A stretch of 7,822 bases of DNA. It comes from JALYIM01 sp040003205. Its GTDB lineage: Bacteria; Acidobacteriota; Terriglobia; Terriglobales; Acidobacteriaceae. The stretch's first letter is position 1. The number at the start of each line of letters is the position of its first letter. The stretch lies in contig JBDUDA010000141.1 in assembly GCA_040003205.1 (NCBI GenBank), forward strand, positions 1 to 7,822, given 5' to 3'. The notes beneath the pieces were generated by a model. That model was not told the origin of the DNA, searched no databases, and saw only the letters and a program-made list of their open reading frames with translations. This document shows positions 1 to 6,350 of this stretch, piece after piece. The position numbers and the translations under genes were made by a program.

Positions 1-69
1 TTGCGCAGTTGACGTAATCGAAAGGGCGAACACAAATGCCAGAAAAAACTGAATCTGCTTGCTTATCAT
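1..69 (-). CDS. N-terminal fragment of a secreted protein, probably Skp/OmpH-family periplasmic chaperone
   Basis: An open frame starts at the ATG at 69-67 and runs off the left edge after exactly 23 codons (MISKQIQ...SITSTAQ). What is visible is a textbook Sec signal peptide: a short n-region with Lys4, a hydrophobic core (FFLAFVFALSI) and a small-residue c-region (TSTA) suited to signal peptidase I cleavage near residues 22-23. The start is supported by an AAGGAG at 89-84, though its 14-base spacing is long. No mature sequence is visible, so the identity rests on context alone. It is the next gene after bamA in the same direction, where Skp/OmpH, the periplasmic chaperone for outer-membrane proteins, is commonly found. 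Any other exported protein would also fit. The fragment has its own promoter at 226-198. Confidence 0.6.
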   Translation of the reverse strand, partial: MISKQIQFFLAFVFALSITSTAQ

Positions 70-83
70 AGTTTGCTTTTGAA

Positions 84-89
84 CTCCTT
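84..89 (-). promoter_or_regulatory. Ribosome binding site of the skp-like gene
   Basis: The minus strand reads AAGGAG at 89-84, a strong anti-16S match, 14 bases before the ATG at 69. No in-frame ATG, GTG or TTG lies between them, so the ATG at 69 is the best start despite the long spacing. Confidence 0.5.
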
Positions 90-123
90 GAATTTACCGC
101 ACGATTGCGCGGGCCATCACACG

Positions 124-138
124 CGCTCACATTGAGCG
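124..138 (-). other. Short perfect hairpin in the predicted 5' leader of the skp-like gene
   Basis: CGCTCA (138-133) and TGAGCG (129-124) pair perfectly around a 3-base loop. Flanking CACG/CGTG can add four more pairs across an asymmetric bulge. It lies inside the roughly 120-base untranslated leader expected from the promoter at 226-198. No U-run follows, so it is not an intrinsic terminator. A stabilising or regulatory role is only a guess, and a hairpin this short can arise by chance. Confidence 0.35.
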
Positions 139-197
139 AACCCATGCGTGCTGACCACCCCGATTACTACGCCATTTTTAGGGTGTGGATGTCATTC

Positions 198-226
198 ATT
201 ATAGGTGCGGCTCCAGAGGTCGTCAA
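198..226 (-). promoter_or_regulatory. Sigma-70-type promoter for the skp-like gene
   Basis: On the minus strand a -35 TTGACG (226-221, five of six consensus bases) is followed after exactly 17 bases by a perfect -10 TATAAT (203-198). Transcription should start near 191, giving a leader of about 120 bases before the ATG at 69. It sits just downstream of bamA and its possible terminator, so the skp-like gene probably has its own transcript in addition to any read-through. This is the best promoter match in the window. Confidence 0.75.
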
Positions 227-240
227 ACCGACAACGTAGC

Positions 241-261
241 AAAAACCGAGACCGTTCGGCT
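241..261 (-). terminator. Weak possible intrinsic terminator after bamA
   Basis: Immediately after the bamA TAG stop (266-264) the minus strand carries AGCCGA-ACGGTC-TCGGTT followed by a T-rich end (TTTTT at 245-241). The stem has four Watson-Crick pairs plus one G-U and one A-U pair, which is short. Position and T-run fit a terminator separating bamA from the promoter at 226-198, but stem strength is marginal. Confidence 0.4.
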
Positions 262-263
262 GG

Positions 264-3170
264 CTAGAACGTGGTGGCAACCGTGAAACGAAATGTTTTC
301 CGTGGTTCCCGCAAGCGATATTGAGGCGCGAAAACCCCGACCGTATTCAGGTAGGTGTAGTCTCCGGCAGCACCGGCAGGAAACATGCTGCGAGTGATGG
401 GCACTGGGGACTGGGTGAAAGTGTCGAGTCGCAAGGGATTGTATGCGTAATAAATTCGGAAGGGCGCGTTGACGACCGGCAAGAAAACTTGCAACTCGAT
501 TCCGGTTGACATTCTCGGAGTCCAGTTAGTATTGCCCGCCACTTTCAGATACTGTGAGAAAATCGGCAGCCCAGGCACGCTTCCCGGTAAGGTTCCACCG
601 ACGCAGTTCAAACCCAGGTCTTGTGCCGGACATCCGAATACGGTGCTATTCAGCACACTTAGTTGCGAAGACTGAACTCGCAACTGGGACCTTCGCAGAA
701 TCGGGTCAATACCCATATCGACAAACGGAGCAATCGCAACCGGGCCCGCAATCGTGATTCTGTATTCAAGGTTCGCGACCAGACTGGCGTCGCCACCTGG
801 AAACACAATTTGATCTACAGGAACCGGAACTGTGTAGCCACCTCTGAGCGGGTTGCTGGGATCCTTAGGAACCACGGTTCCATCCGGATTTCGCAGTGTG
901 ACCGCCGAGGTGCTGGGCAGAAAAGCGATGGGAGACACAGAACGGATGTCGAAACCACGCAAGTCGTTTTCTCCACCCATGTAAGACCGTTGAAAGGGGG
1001 GCGCAACCAGGCCGCCGTAACCACTCATGAAAGAGGCCTGAACGTTGTATCCCACCGTATTGCGATGGTTCTGCACTGGGATGAAGTGCTTGTATTCAAA
1101 CACTGGACGAACCGTCCTGACGGTGCCGCCCAAACCTGAAATTTCACCGCCCAGATAAATACTGGAACCGCTCTTTGGGGAAATCCCGCTATCCAAAGTA
1201 TTCTTCGAGTAACTTGGGACCAACTTGCTGGTGACAATTCCGTTCAGCGAGTTGGGGCCGCTGATGCCACTGAATGCCAACGCCGTGAACAACGATTTTG
1301 AAGCCGTCGTTAAGGCCACCAGGGATGAAACGTCGTAGGAATAGCTGATGCCCAACCGCTTGAAGGAGCGATGCAGAGGATAGTTCAACGAAACAGAAAA
1401 TCCCTTGCTGGCCTGGGTATAGTTTTGCAGATTCTGCAATTGGGCGGCCGCCAGGTTGATTCTCTGCCCCGTTAAAATTTCCGTTTGTCGCGCTTGATCA
1501 TAAGTGTAGCGTCGGCCGTAAACGGTGAACCCTAATTGCAACGGCTTGTCCCACAAGTAAGGCTCGGTAAATCCGAACATCACGTCTTTTTGCAGATTAC
1601 CGATATTCGCCTGCACGCTCAGCGTTTCGCCCAGACCCAGAAAGTTGTTGGTGCTATAGCTAAGTCCGACGAATGTGCCCGACAAACCGCTGACGCCGCC
1701 GGTGAGTCCGATACTGTTCTTACCTTTTTCTTTGACCTTGAGCGTCAAATCCACCGTGCCTTCTTTTTCATTTAAGTGGCGATCGGTGACGTTAGGATCG
1801 TCCGGCTTCAATTGTTCGAAGTAGCTCAGTTGATTTAGCCGCAGCAGGCTAAGTTCCCACAGCCGCTGGTTGTAGACCTGGCCTTCTTCCAAAGCAATTT
1901 CTCGACGAATTACCTTGTCGCGGGTGGTGGTGTTGCCGGTAAACTCGATTCGCCGAACGTAGAATTGTTTGCCCTCGTCCACGTCAATGTCGAGGAAGAC
2001 CAGTTTTTTCTGTTCGTCGAAAGTTGTATTCGGAATGGATGTGAAATTGATATATCCCAACTCGCCGTAGGCCTTGCGGATAGCCTCCAGGCCTTTCGCT
2101 ACCTTCTCCCGTGAGAAAACATCGCCGTCCTTGATAGGGAACAAGCTACGCAGGGCCTTCTCGTTGGTTACCGCCTTAGTGTTCTTGAAGTTGATTTTGC
2201 CAAGCTTGTAACTCTCACCCTCTTCAATTGGGATCCTGATATCCACGGCCTTGCCCAGCCCGCTTCGAATAAACGGAATGGCAACCGCCGAGTGCCCAGT
2301 GTCATGAATCTGGGTTTTCGGATCCTGTACTAACACCTTAAAGAAGCCGCGGTTCTGGAATTCGGCCCGTACCCGCTCCGTGTCCTCGTCGAGTTTGGTG
2401 GCGTCATAAGTGCGCGCGAAAATATTTTCCAAAAAGATGGAACGCGGAACGCCTATCGGGCGCAGGTTCTTCATGGCATAGCGCAGGGTGCGGCTGTTGA
2501 CGTGCTTATTGCCCTCAAAGGTGATCTTTCCAACTTTAACTTTCGGTCCTTCTTTCACCACGAAGGTCAAACTTACTGCGGCGGGCGGTATCGGCCGCAC
2601 TTCGGTGCGAACGTTGGCGAATTGCCTGCCATGTTCAGAAAGCAGGTCTTTAATGGTTACTTCCGCTTTTTTGACCTTGGTGGGATCGTATTGGCTCTCG
2701 GGAGATAGTCCGACTTTTGCTAATTTAAAACGGTCGAGTACGTCGCTCTTGGAGACCGAATTCAATCCCACGTAATCAATCTCCCGGATCGTGGGACGCT
2801 CTTTCACATAAATATGCAGCCGCCACCCCTTCGGCGTCTGTTCGCGCTCGAAGCGAATGTCTTCGAAATAATTTGTGTTCCAGAGAGAGTTGAAGTCGCG
2901 TTCTATGGCAGCCTGGTCGAAAACGTCACCGGGGCGGGTGAAGACGCGCGCTCGCACCGTCTCCGCTGGAATGCGGCGGTTGCCGTGGATTACAACTTCC
3001 GTGACCACGTCCTGCTGTCCGGTTCCAAGTGCGCAACTCAGCACAATCATCAGCGCAAGGCAGAGGATTGTTCTAAGTTGGAGAAGCCGGGGCGAACGAA
3101 TTGAGCGGGATGAACCCCGAAAAGCCGGCGTAATGCAGCGCGTGGAAGCGCTCAGGCCCTTCGTGATCAC
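264..3170 (-). CDS. bamA: BamA, outer-membrane protein assembly factor (Omp85 family)
   Basis: This is the central component of the BAM complex, which folds and inserts beta-barrel proteins into the outer membrane. The 968-residue product starts at GTG with AGGA seven bases upstream. An Arg-rich stretch precedes a hydrophobic signal segment at about 34-50. Five POTRA repeats follow at roughly 54-124, 126-207, 210-317, 320-398 and 402-482, four of them carrying a recognisable G-N/N-T turn after their first strand (IHGNRR, FEGNKH, FKNTKA, FTGNTT). The 16-strand barrel domain spans about 485-968. It holds the diagnostic loop-6 motif LRGF (737-740), preceded by MGGEND, and ends in Phe as expected of the beta-signal. 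It is longer than the roughly 800-residue proteobacterial BamA, partly through extended loops at 741-795 and 826-885. The latter holds two Cys (847, 856). Family identity is firm. TamA and other Omp85 members are less likely given five POTRAs and the downstream skp-like gene. Confidence 0.95.
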   Translation of the reverse strand: MITKGLSASTRCITPAFRGSSRSIRSPRLLQLRTILCLALMIVLSCALGTGQQDVVTEVVIHGNRRIPAETVRARVFTRPGDVFDQAAIERDFNSLWNTNYFEDIRFEREQTPKGWRLHIYVKERPTIREIDYVGLNSVSKSDVLDRFKLAKVGLSPESQYDPTKVKKAEVTIKDLLSEHGRQFANVRTEVRPIPPAAVSLTFVVKEGPKVKVGKITFEGNKHVNSRTLRYAMKNLRPIGVPRSIFLENIFARTYDATKLDEDTERVRAEFQNRGFFKVLVQDPKTQIHDTGHSAVAIPFIRSGLGKAVDIRIPIEEGESYKLGKINFKNTKAVTNEKALRSLFPIKDGDVFSREKVAKGLEAIRKAYGELGYINFTSIPNTTFDEQKKLVFLDIDVDEGKQFYVRRIEFTGNTTTRDKVIRREIALEEGQVYNQRLWELSLLRLNQLSYFEQLKPDDPNVTDRHLNEKEGTVDLTLKVKEKGKNSIGLTGGVSGLSGTFVGLSYSTNNFLGLGETLSVQANIGNLQKDVMFGFTEPYLWDKPLQLGFTVYGRRYTYDQARQTEILTGQRINLAAAQLQNLQNYTQASKGFSVSLNYPLHRSFKRLGISYSYDVSSLVALTTASKSLFTALAFSGISGPNSLNGIVTSKLVPSYSKNTLDSGISPKSGSSIYLGGEISGLGGTVRTVRPVFEYKHFIPVQNHRNTVGYNVQASFMSGYGGLVAPPFQRSYMGGENDLRGFDIRSVSPIAFLPSTSAVTLRNPDGTVVPKDPSNPLRGGYTVPVPVDQIVFPGGDASLVANLEYRITIAGPVAIAPFVDMGIDPILRRSQLRVQSSQLSVLNSTVFGCPAQDLGLNCVGGTLPGSVPGLPIFSQYLKVAGNTNWTPRMSTGIELQVFLPVVNAPFRIYYAYNPLRLDTFTQSPVPITRSMFPAGAAGDYTYLNTVGVFAPQYRLREPRKTFRFTVATTF

Positions 3171-3177
3171 AGGGCTA

Positions 3178-3181
3178 TCCT
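3178..3181 (-). promoter_or_regulatory. Ribosome binding site deciding the GTG start of bamA
   Basis: AGGA at 3181-3178 lies seven bases before the GTG at 3170-3168. No usable ATG, GTG or TTG occurs in frame between this GTG and the signal-peptide core, so GTG is the best-supported start even though it leaves an unusually long n-region of about 33 residues. Confidence 0.6.
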
Positions 3182-3234
3182 GATGATTGCAATGAATTCG
3201 AGGACCTCAGCTTGATGGAGTATGGAAAATCGCA

Positions 3235-3265
3235 ATTATACGGTAGAGCAGTGGACACCGTCCAA
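3235..3265 (-). promoter_or_regulatory. Probable promoter of bamA
   Basis: In the 126-base gap upstream of bamA the minus strand has TTGGAC (3265-3260) and a perfect TATAAT (3240-3235), separated by 19 bases. The spacer is two bases longer than optimal, so the promoter may be weak or regulated. Start of transcription is expected near 3228, leaving a leader of about 57 bases. A 13-base palindrome (TGGAC-acc-GTCCA, 3252-3264) overlaps the -35 box and could be a protein-binding site. Confidence 0.55.
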
Positions 3266-3296
3266 GACCATGCACCGACTTCCCGCCCCACAATTT

Positions 3297-5414
3297 CTAG
3301 GAAGATGCCTGAAAAAGGCCCACATTAACCAAGACGGAATAAAACGTGGCGGAGTTGCCCATGTCAGTAAGTTTTTCTGACGTTAACACGTTTATATTTT
3401 TGCTTCCGGGCGCAAACTTCGCCCAACTCAAATGGGCGGAAACCACGCCCGGCTGTACCTTGCCGTCTACTCTGGCTTTCAAAACAATCTCGCCTCTTGC
3501 ATTGTAAACCCGCACCGCATCGCCATCGAGAATTCCACGCGCCCTGGCATCACTCTCATGGATTTCCAGCAAGCCCAATTCCTCCATCTGCTGCACACTC
3601 GGTAAATTCGCAAACGTCGAGTTGAGAAAGTTATCCGCCTTACGCGCGAGCAGTTCCAGTGGGAAAGTCTTGGCATCCGTTCCATGCCGCGATTCGCTTG
3701 GCGCAATGAATTGCACAACCGGATCGAGTCCTTGAGTCTTAAGAGCTTCGCTATAGAGTTCAGCTTTGCCCGAGGCGGTTGCGAAATTACCGTTTGCGAA
3801 GGGGAGGAAAAGCGCATCCTCGCCGTCTTTTCCTCCGGGAAAATTGAGCCTTATGTGTCCCGCCTGCTCAAGCCGTTCCCTGGTTATGCCATTCATCCAC
3901 GGATTGGATGTCTCCAGCGCCGAGTCCATCATTTCATCCACCGACTCGCGGAAACATTCATCTTCGAATCCCATGCGCTCTGCCAGACTTCGAAACAGGG
4001 CGACGTTGGAGCGGCATTCTCCCAGCGGATCGATTGCCTGATGCGACATTTGCACGTAATAGTGTCCATAGGCAGTTTGTAATTCTTTCTGCTCGAAGAA
4101 AGTCGTCGCAGGTAGCACGATGTCTGCGTAATCCGTGGTGTCGGTTAGGAATTGTTCGTGTACGACAGTAAATAAGTCTGGGCGTTTCAGTCCGCGAATG
4201 ACTTCGTTGTGATTCGGACACACCGCCGCCGGATTCGAGCTGTAAACGAACAGCGCTTCGATCGGAGGGTCTTGCAGGGTGTTAAGCGCCGTGCCCAGTT
4301 CCACCATGTTCACGCTGCGCGCGGGTCGTCCCAGCGATTTCTCCATCAGGTCCGGACGTTTCAGCGCATTTTGGTTTAGCTGATGAGACCCGCTGGTGGA
4401 GAGCTGCAAGCCTCCACCAACTTCTTTCCACGAGCCGGTAATACAGGGCAGCATGGTGATCGCGCGGGTGGCCATGCCTCCATTCTCCGAGCGCTGCACA
4501 CCGTAGTTCACGCGAATCACCGCAGGCCGAACGGTGGCGTATTCGCGCGCAAGTTTTTCGATGTCGGAGGCCGCAATCCCAGTCCACTGTGAGACTCGGT
4601 CAGGAGGATACTCTTTCACCTTCGCTCTTAATTGCTCGAAGCCGACTGTATGGCGCTGGACGTAATCCGCATCGCAGAGATTGTCACGAATAATGACATG
4701 CATCATCCCCAGGGCGAGAGCGGCGTCCGTACCCGGATTAATGGGCAGATACCAGTCCGCGCAGGCCGCAGTTCGAGTGCGGTATGGATCAATCACCACC
4801 AGCTTCGCCCCGCTGCGGCGCGCTTCAGAAATAAACGGCCACAAGTGGACGTTGTTGGCGTGAATATTCGAGGCCCAGGCGATGATGTACTTCGAGTGCG
4901 CGAACTGCTCGGGCTCGGTGCCGAGCTTCGCTCCAATCACCGATAGAAGTCCAGCCTCTCCCGCCGCCGAACAAATATTTCTTTCCAGTTGCGATGCGCC
5001 CAGCCGATGAAAGAAACGGCGGTCCATGGAAGCGCCGTTCAAAACGCCCAGCGTACCTCCGTAGGAATAAGGAAGAATCGCTTCGCTGCCGGACTCGGCA
5101 ATTATTTTTTTGAAACGAAGAGTGATCTCGTCGAAGGCTTCGTTCCAGGTGATGCGCTGAAACGCCTGTTGGACGCCAGCTACAGCACTTGCCTGAACTC
5201 CCTTCGGCGCTACCCTCTTCATGGGATAGAGAACACGGTCTGGCGAATACACGCGGTCCAGATACTTAGCTACCTTGCCGCAAAGAAATCCACGCGTCAC
5301 AGGATGGCCAGGATCGCCTTGAATTTTGGTCGCGCGCCCGTCTTCGACTGTGATGAGAACGCCACACGCATCCGGGCAGTCGTGCGGACACGCGGCGTGA
5401 ACGACTGTTTTCAT
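3297..5414 (-). CDS. Stand-alone molybdopterin oxidoreductase with N-terminal [4Fe-4S] site (DMSO reductase/formate dehydrogenase superfamily)
   Basis: This is a 705-residue member of the molybdenum/tungsten bis-MGD oxidoreductases. The N-terminus carries a [4Fe-4S] motif, C9-x3-C13-x3-C17-x27-C45, in the usual Molybdop_Fe4S4 context (CPHDCPDAC...RGFLCGK). The central Molybdopterin domain spans about 55-480, with ICSAAG around Cys148 at the position expected for the metal ligand, WASN at 180-183, NPAAV near 394-398, and the block VVHEQFLTDTTDYADIVLPA at 417-436. The C-terminal Molydop_binding domain covers about 583-697. No selenocysteine codon interrupts the frame. There is no twin-arginine signal, so the enzyme should be cytoplasmic. 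No FeS or membrane-anchor subunit gene is adjacent in the window, so redox partner and substrate cannot be read from context. It resembles the uncharacterised single-gene group often labelled 'molybdopterin oxidoreductase family protein' (COG0243-like). ATG is chosen because the Fe-S motif begins eight residues later. Confidence 0.9.
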   Translation of the reverse strand: MKTVVHAACPHDCPDACGVLITVEDGRATKIQGDPGHPVTRGFLCGKVAKYLDRVYSPDRVLYPMKRVAPKGVQASAVAGVQQAFQRITWNEAFDEITLRFKKIIAESGSEAILPYSYGGTLGVLNGASMDRRFFHRLGASQLERNICSAAGEAGLLSVIGAKLGTEPEQFAHSKYIIAWASNIHANNVHLWPFISEARRSGAKLVVIDPYRTRTAACADWYLPINPGTDAALALGMMHVIIRDNLCDADYVQRHTVGFEQLRAKVKEYPPDRVSQWTGIAASDIEKLAREYATVRPAVIRVNYGVQRSENGGMATRAITMLPCITGSWKEVGGGLQLSTSGSHQLNQNALKRPDLMEKSLGRPARSVNMVELGTALNTLQDPPIEALFVYSSNPAAVCPNHNEVIRGLKRPDLFTVVHEQFLTDTTDYADIVLPATTFFEQKELQTAYGHYYVQMSHQAIDPLGECRSNVALFRSLAERMGFEDECFRESVDEMMDSALETSNPWMNGITRERLEQAGHIRLNFPGGKDGEDALFLPFANGNFATASGKAELYSEALKTQGLDPVVQFIAPSESRHGTDAKTFPLELLARKADNFLNSTFANLPSVQQMEELGLLEIHESDARARGILDGDAVRVYNARGEIVLKARVDGKVQPGVVSAHLSWAKFAPGSKNINVLTSEKLTDMGNSATFYSVLVNVGLFQASS

Positions 5415-5423
5415 GATTTAACG

Positions 5424-5429
5424 ATTATA
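5424..5429 (-). promoter_or_regulatory. Candidate -10 element of the molybdoenzyme gene
   Basis: A perfect TATAAT (5429-5424, minus strand) lies only nine bases before the ATG at 5414. A start seven or so bases downstream would leave a leader of zero to three bases, so the mRNA would be leaderless. In agreement, no Shine-Dalgarno-like sequence precedes the ATG. No convincing -35 box is present: the 17-base-spaced hexamer is CAGCTT. An AT-rich coincidence cannot be excluded. Confidence 0.4.
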
Positions 5430-5472
5430 GATTCAACAGGAGAGTTAAGCTGCGGGCTCACCCGAAGCGAAC

Positions 5473-5610
5473 GTCATGTTGAGCGAGAGAGTCGTTCACA
5501 ACGTGAACGACGACCGAGTCGAAACATCCCTATCGCCGCCGTCAATGCCTGGCCCATAGGGATGTTTCGACTTCCCTCGCCGCTACGCGACTCCGTCCGC
5601 TCATCATGAC
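5473..5610. repeat. Nested palindromic intergenic repeat, REP/MITE-like
   Basis: Three levels of symmetry are stacked in this 138-base stretch. Outer arms GTCATGTTGAGCG (5473-5485) and CGCTCATCATGAC (5598-5610) are complementary at 12 of 13 positions. Inner arms AGTCGAAACATCCCTAT (5517-5533) and ATAGGGATGTTTCGACT (5556-5572) are perfectly complementary over 17 bases around a 22-base centre. Between outer and inner arm on the left is a perfect 9-base hairpin (5491-5511). On the right, 5579-5591 can form a small hairpin in the minus-strand RNA with one G-U pair. It fills most of the frr-molybdoenzyme gap and encodes nothing evident. The form matches interspersed palindromic repeats known from several bacterial phyla. 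No transposase or RAYT gene is nearby. It could terminate or stabilise the frr transcript. Confidence 0.75.
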
Positions 5611-5640
5611 ACGTAGAAGGCGAAGTCCAGAAAAGTCCCC

Positions 5641-6228
5641 TCAGACTTCCATCACTTCTTTCTCTTTGCTCTTATTCATATCTTCCATCTTCTTGATCTC
5701 ATCGTCGGTAAGCTTTTGGATTTCCTCGAGGGCACGCTTCTCTTCATCCTCGGCAATTTTCTTGTCCTTCATGGCCTTCTTGATGGCGTCGTTGCCATCG
5801 CGCCGTATGTTGCGTACAGCGGTGCGATGTTCTTCCAGCACTTTATTCAAATGCTTGACCATGTCTCGTCGCCGCTCTTCGTTGAGCGGAGGAACCGGCA
5901 CGCGCACGATTTTGCCATCGTTCATGGGATTTAGTCCCAACTCCGCGCTGCGTATGGCTTTTTCAATTGCCGGCAACGAGCTGGGATCGAAAGGCTGAAT
6001 AGTGATCAATTGCGGCTCGGGAGCATGAACCTGAGCAATCTGATTCAACGGCATTTGCGAGCCGTAATAATCGACGTTGACAGAATCCAACATGCGGACC
6101 GATGCGCGACCGGTGCGGGTCGCCGCCATCGCTTTGCGGAAATCTTCCACCGCCTTATCCATCCGTGTCTTCAGTTGTACGTAAGTTTCTTTGAGGCCTG
6201 GAATAGAGGCCATCGTGGATTGAGCCAT
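5641..6228 (-). CDS. frr: Ribosome recycling factor
   Basis: RRF works with EF-G to split the post-termination ribosome and release mRNA and tRNA in the cytoplasm. The 195-residue product shows the family landmarks in order: TRTGRAS at 37-43, VDYYGS at 52-57 in the hinge-side strand region, RVPVPPLNEERR at 109-120, and VRNIRRDGND at 138-147, followed by a Lys/Glu-rich helix to the end. It is about ten residues longer than the usual 185, through short extensions at both ends. The ATG at 6228 is preceded by GGAG (6241-6238) at nine bases, better placed than for the second Met (residue 6). It follows pyrH by 122 bases in the conserved tsf-pyrH-frr order. No intrinsic terminator with a U-run follows; the palindrome at 5473-5610 is the only strong structure downstream. 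Confidence 0.97.
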   Translation of the reverse strand: MAQSTMASIPGLKETYVQLKTRMDKAVEDFRKAMAATRTGRASVRMLDSVNVDYYGSQMPLNQIAQVHAPEPQLITIQPFDPSSLPAIEKAIRSAELGLNPMNDGKIVRVPVPPLNEERRRDMVKHLNKVLEEHRTAVRNIRRDGNDAIKKAMKDKKIAEDEEKRALEEIQKLTDDEIKKMEDMNKSKEKEVMEV

Positions 6229-6237
6229 TTTGCGAAG

Positions 6238-6241
6238 CTCC
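6238..6241 (-). promoter_or_regulatory. Ribosome binding site of frr
   Basis: GGAG at 6241-6238 lies nine bases upstream of the ATG at 6228. It favours this Met over the second one, five codons later, which has no comparable site. Confidence 0.6.
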
Positions 6242-6350
6242 AGTAAGTTAAACGATTTAATTTAACGCCAACAACGGTGCCAGAATCAAACCCGGAATCA
6301 CAAACTCGAAGGATCGGGAAATCGGATGAACACGCTCCAAGATCGAGCGC

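Noticed and set aside
34..48. Possible lipoprotein signal in BamA (VLSC around residues 43-46, here considered on the protein)
   Set aside because: The -2 residue is Leu rather than a small residue, and BamA is not a lipoprotein; an ordinary signal peptidase I site after the hydrophobic core is more likely.
663..1139. Plus-strand open frame of 158 codons inside bamA
   Set aside because: It is antisense to the conserved barrel region including the LRGF loop, and its Arg/Asn/Thr-rich product looks like a reverse-frame shadow.
815..1237. Two short minus-strand frames (815-1024 and 1025-1237) overlapping bamA
   Set aside because: They lie in a different reading frame of the same strand within intact bamA, with no start context. 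They do not indicate a frameshift, because the bamA frame is continuous.
4989..5609. Plus-strand open frame of 206 codons covering the start of the molybdoenzyme gene and the palindrome
   Set aside because: It is antisense to the well-supported Fe-S/molybdopterin N-terminus, reads through the palindromic repeat, and its product has no recognisable domain or sensible composition.
5473..5610. CRISPR-like array
   Set aside because: The arms are inverted rather than direct repeats, only one pair exists, and there are no regular spacers or cas genes.
5536..5998. Plus-strand frames antisense to frr (for example 5606-5998, Ser/Leu-rich)
   Set aside because: The Ser/Leu/Phe-rich composition is the reverse complement of the Lys/Glu-rich RRF helices; frr itself is unambiguous.
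6320..6350. Small hairpin just after the pyrH stop (CGCTC...GAGCG)
   Set aside because: It has only five pairs and no T-run follows, so it is not a credible terminator.
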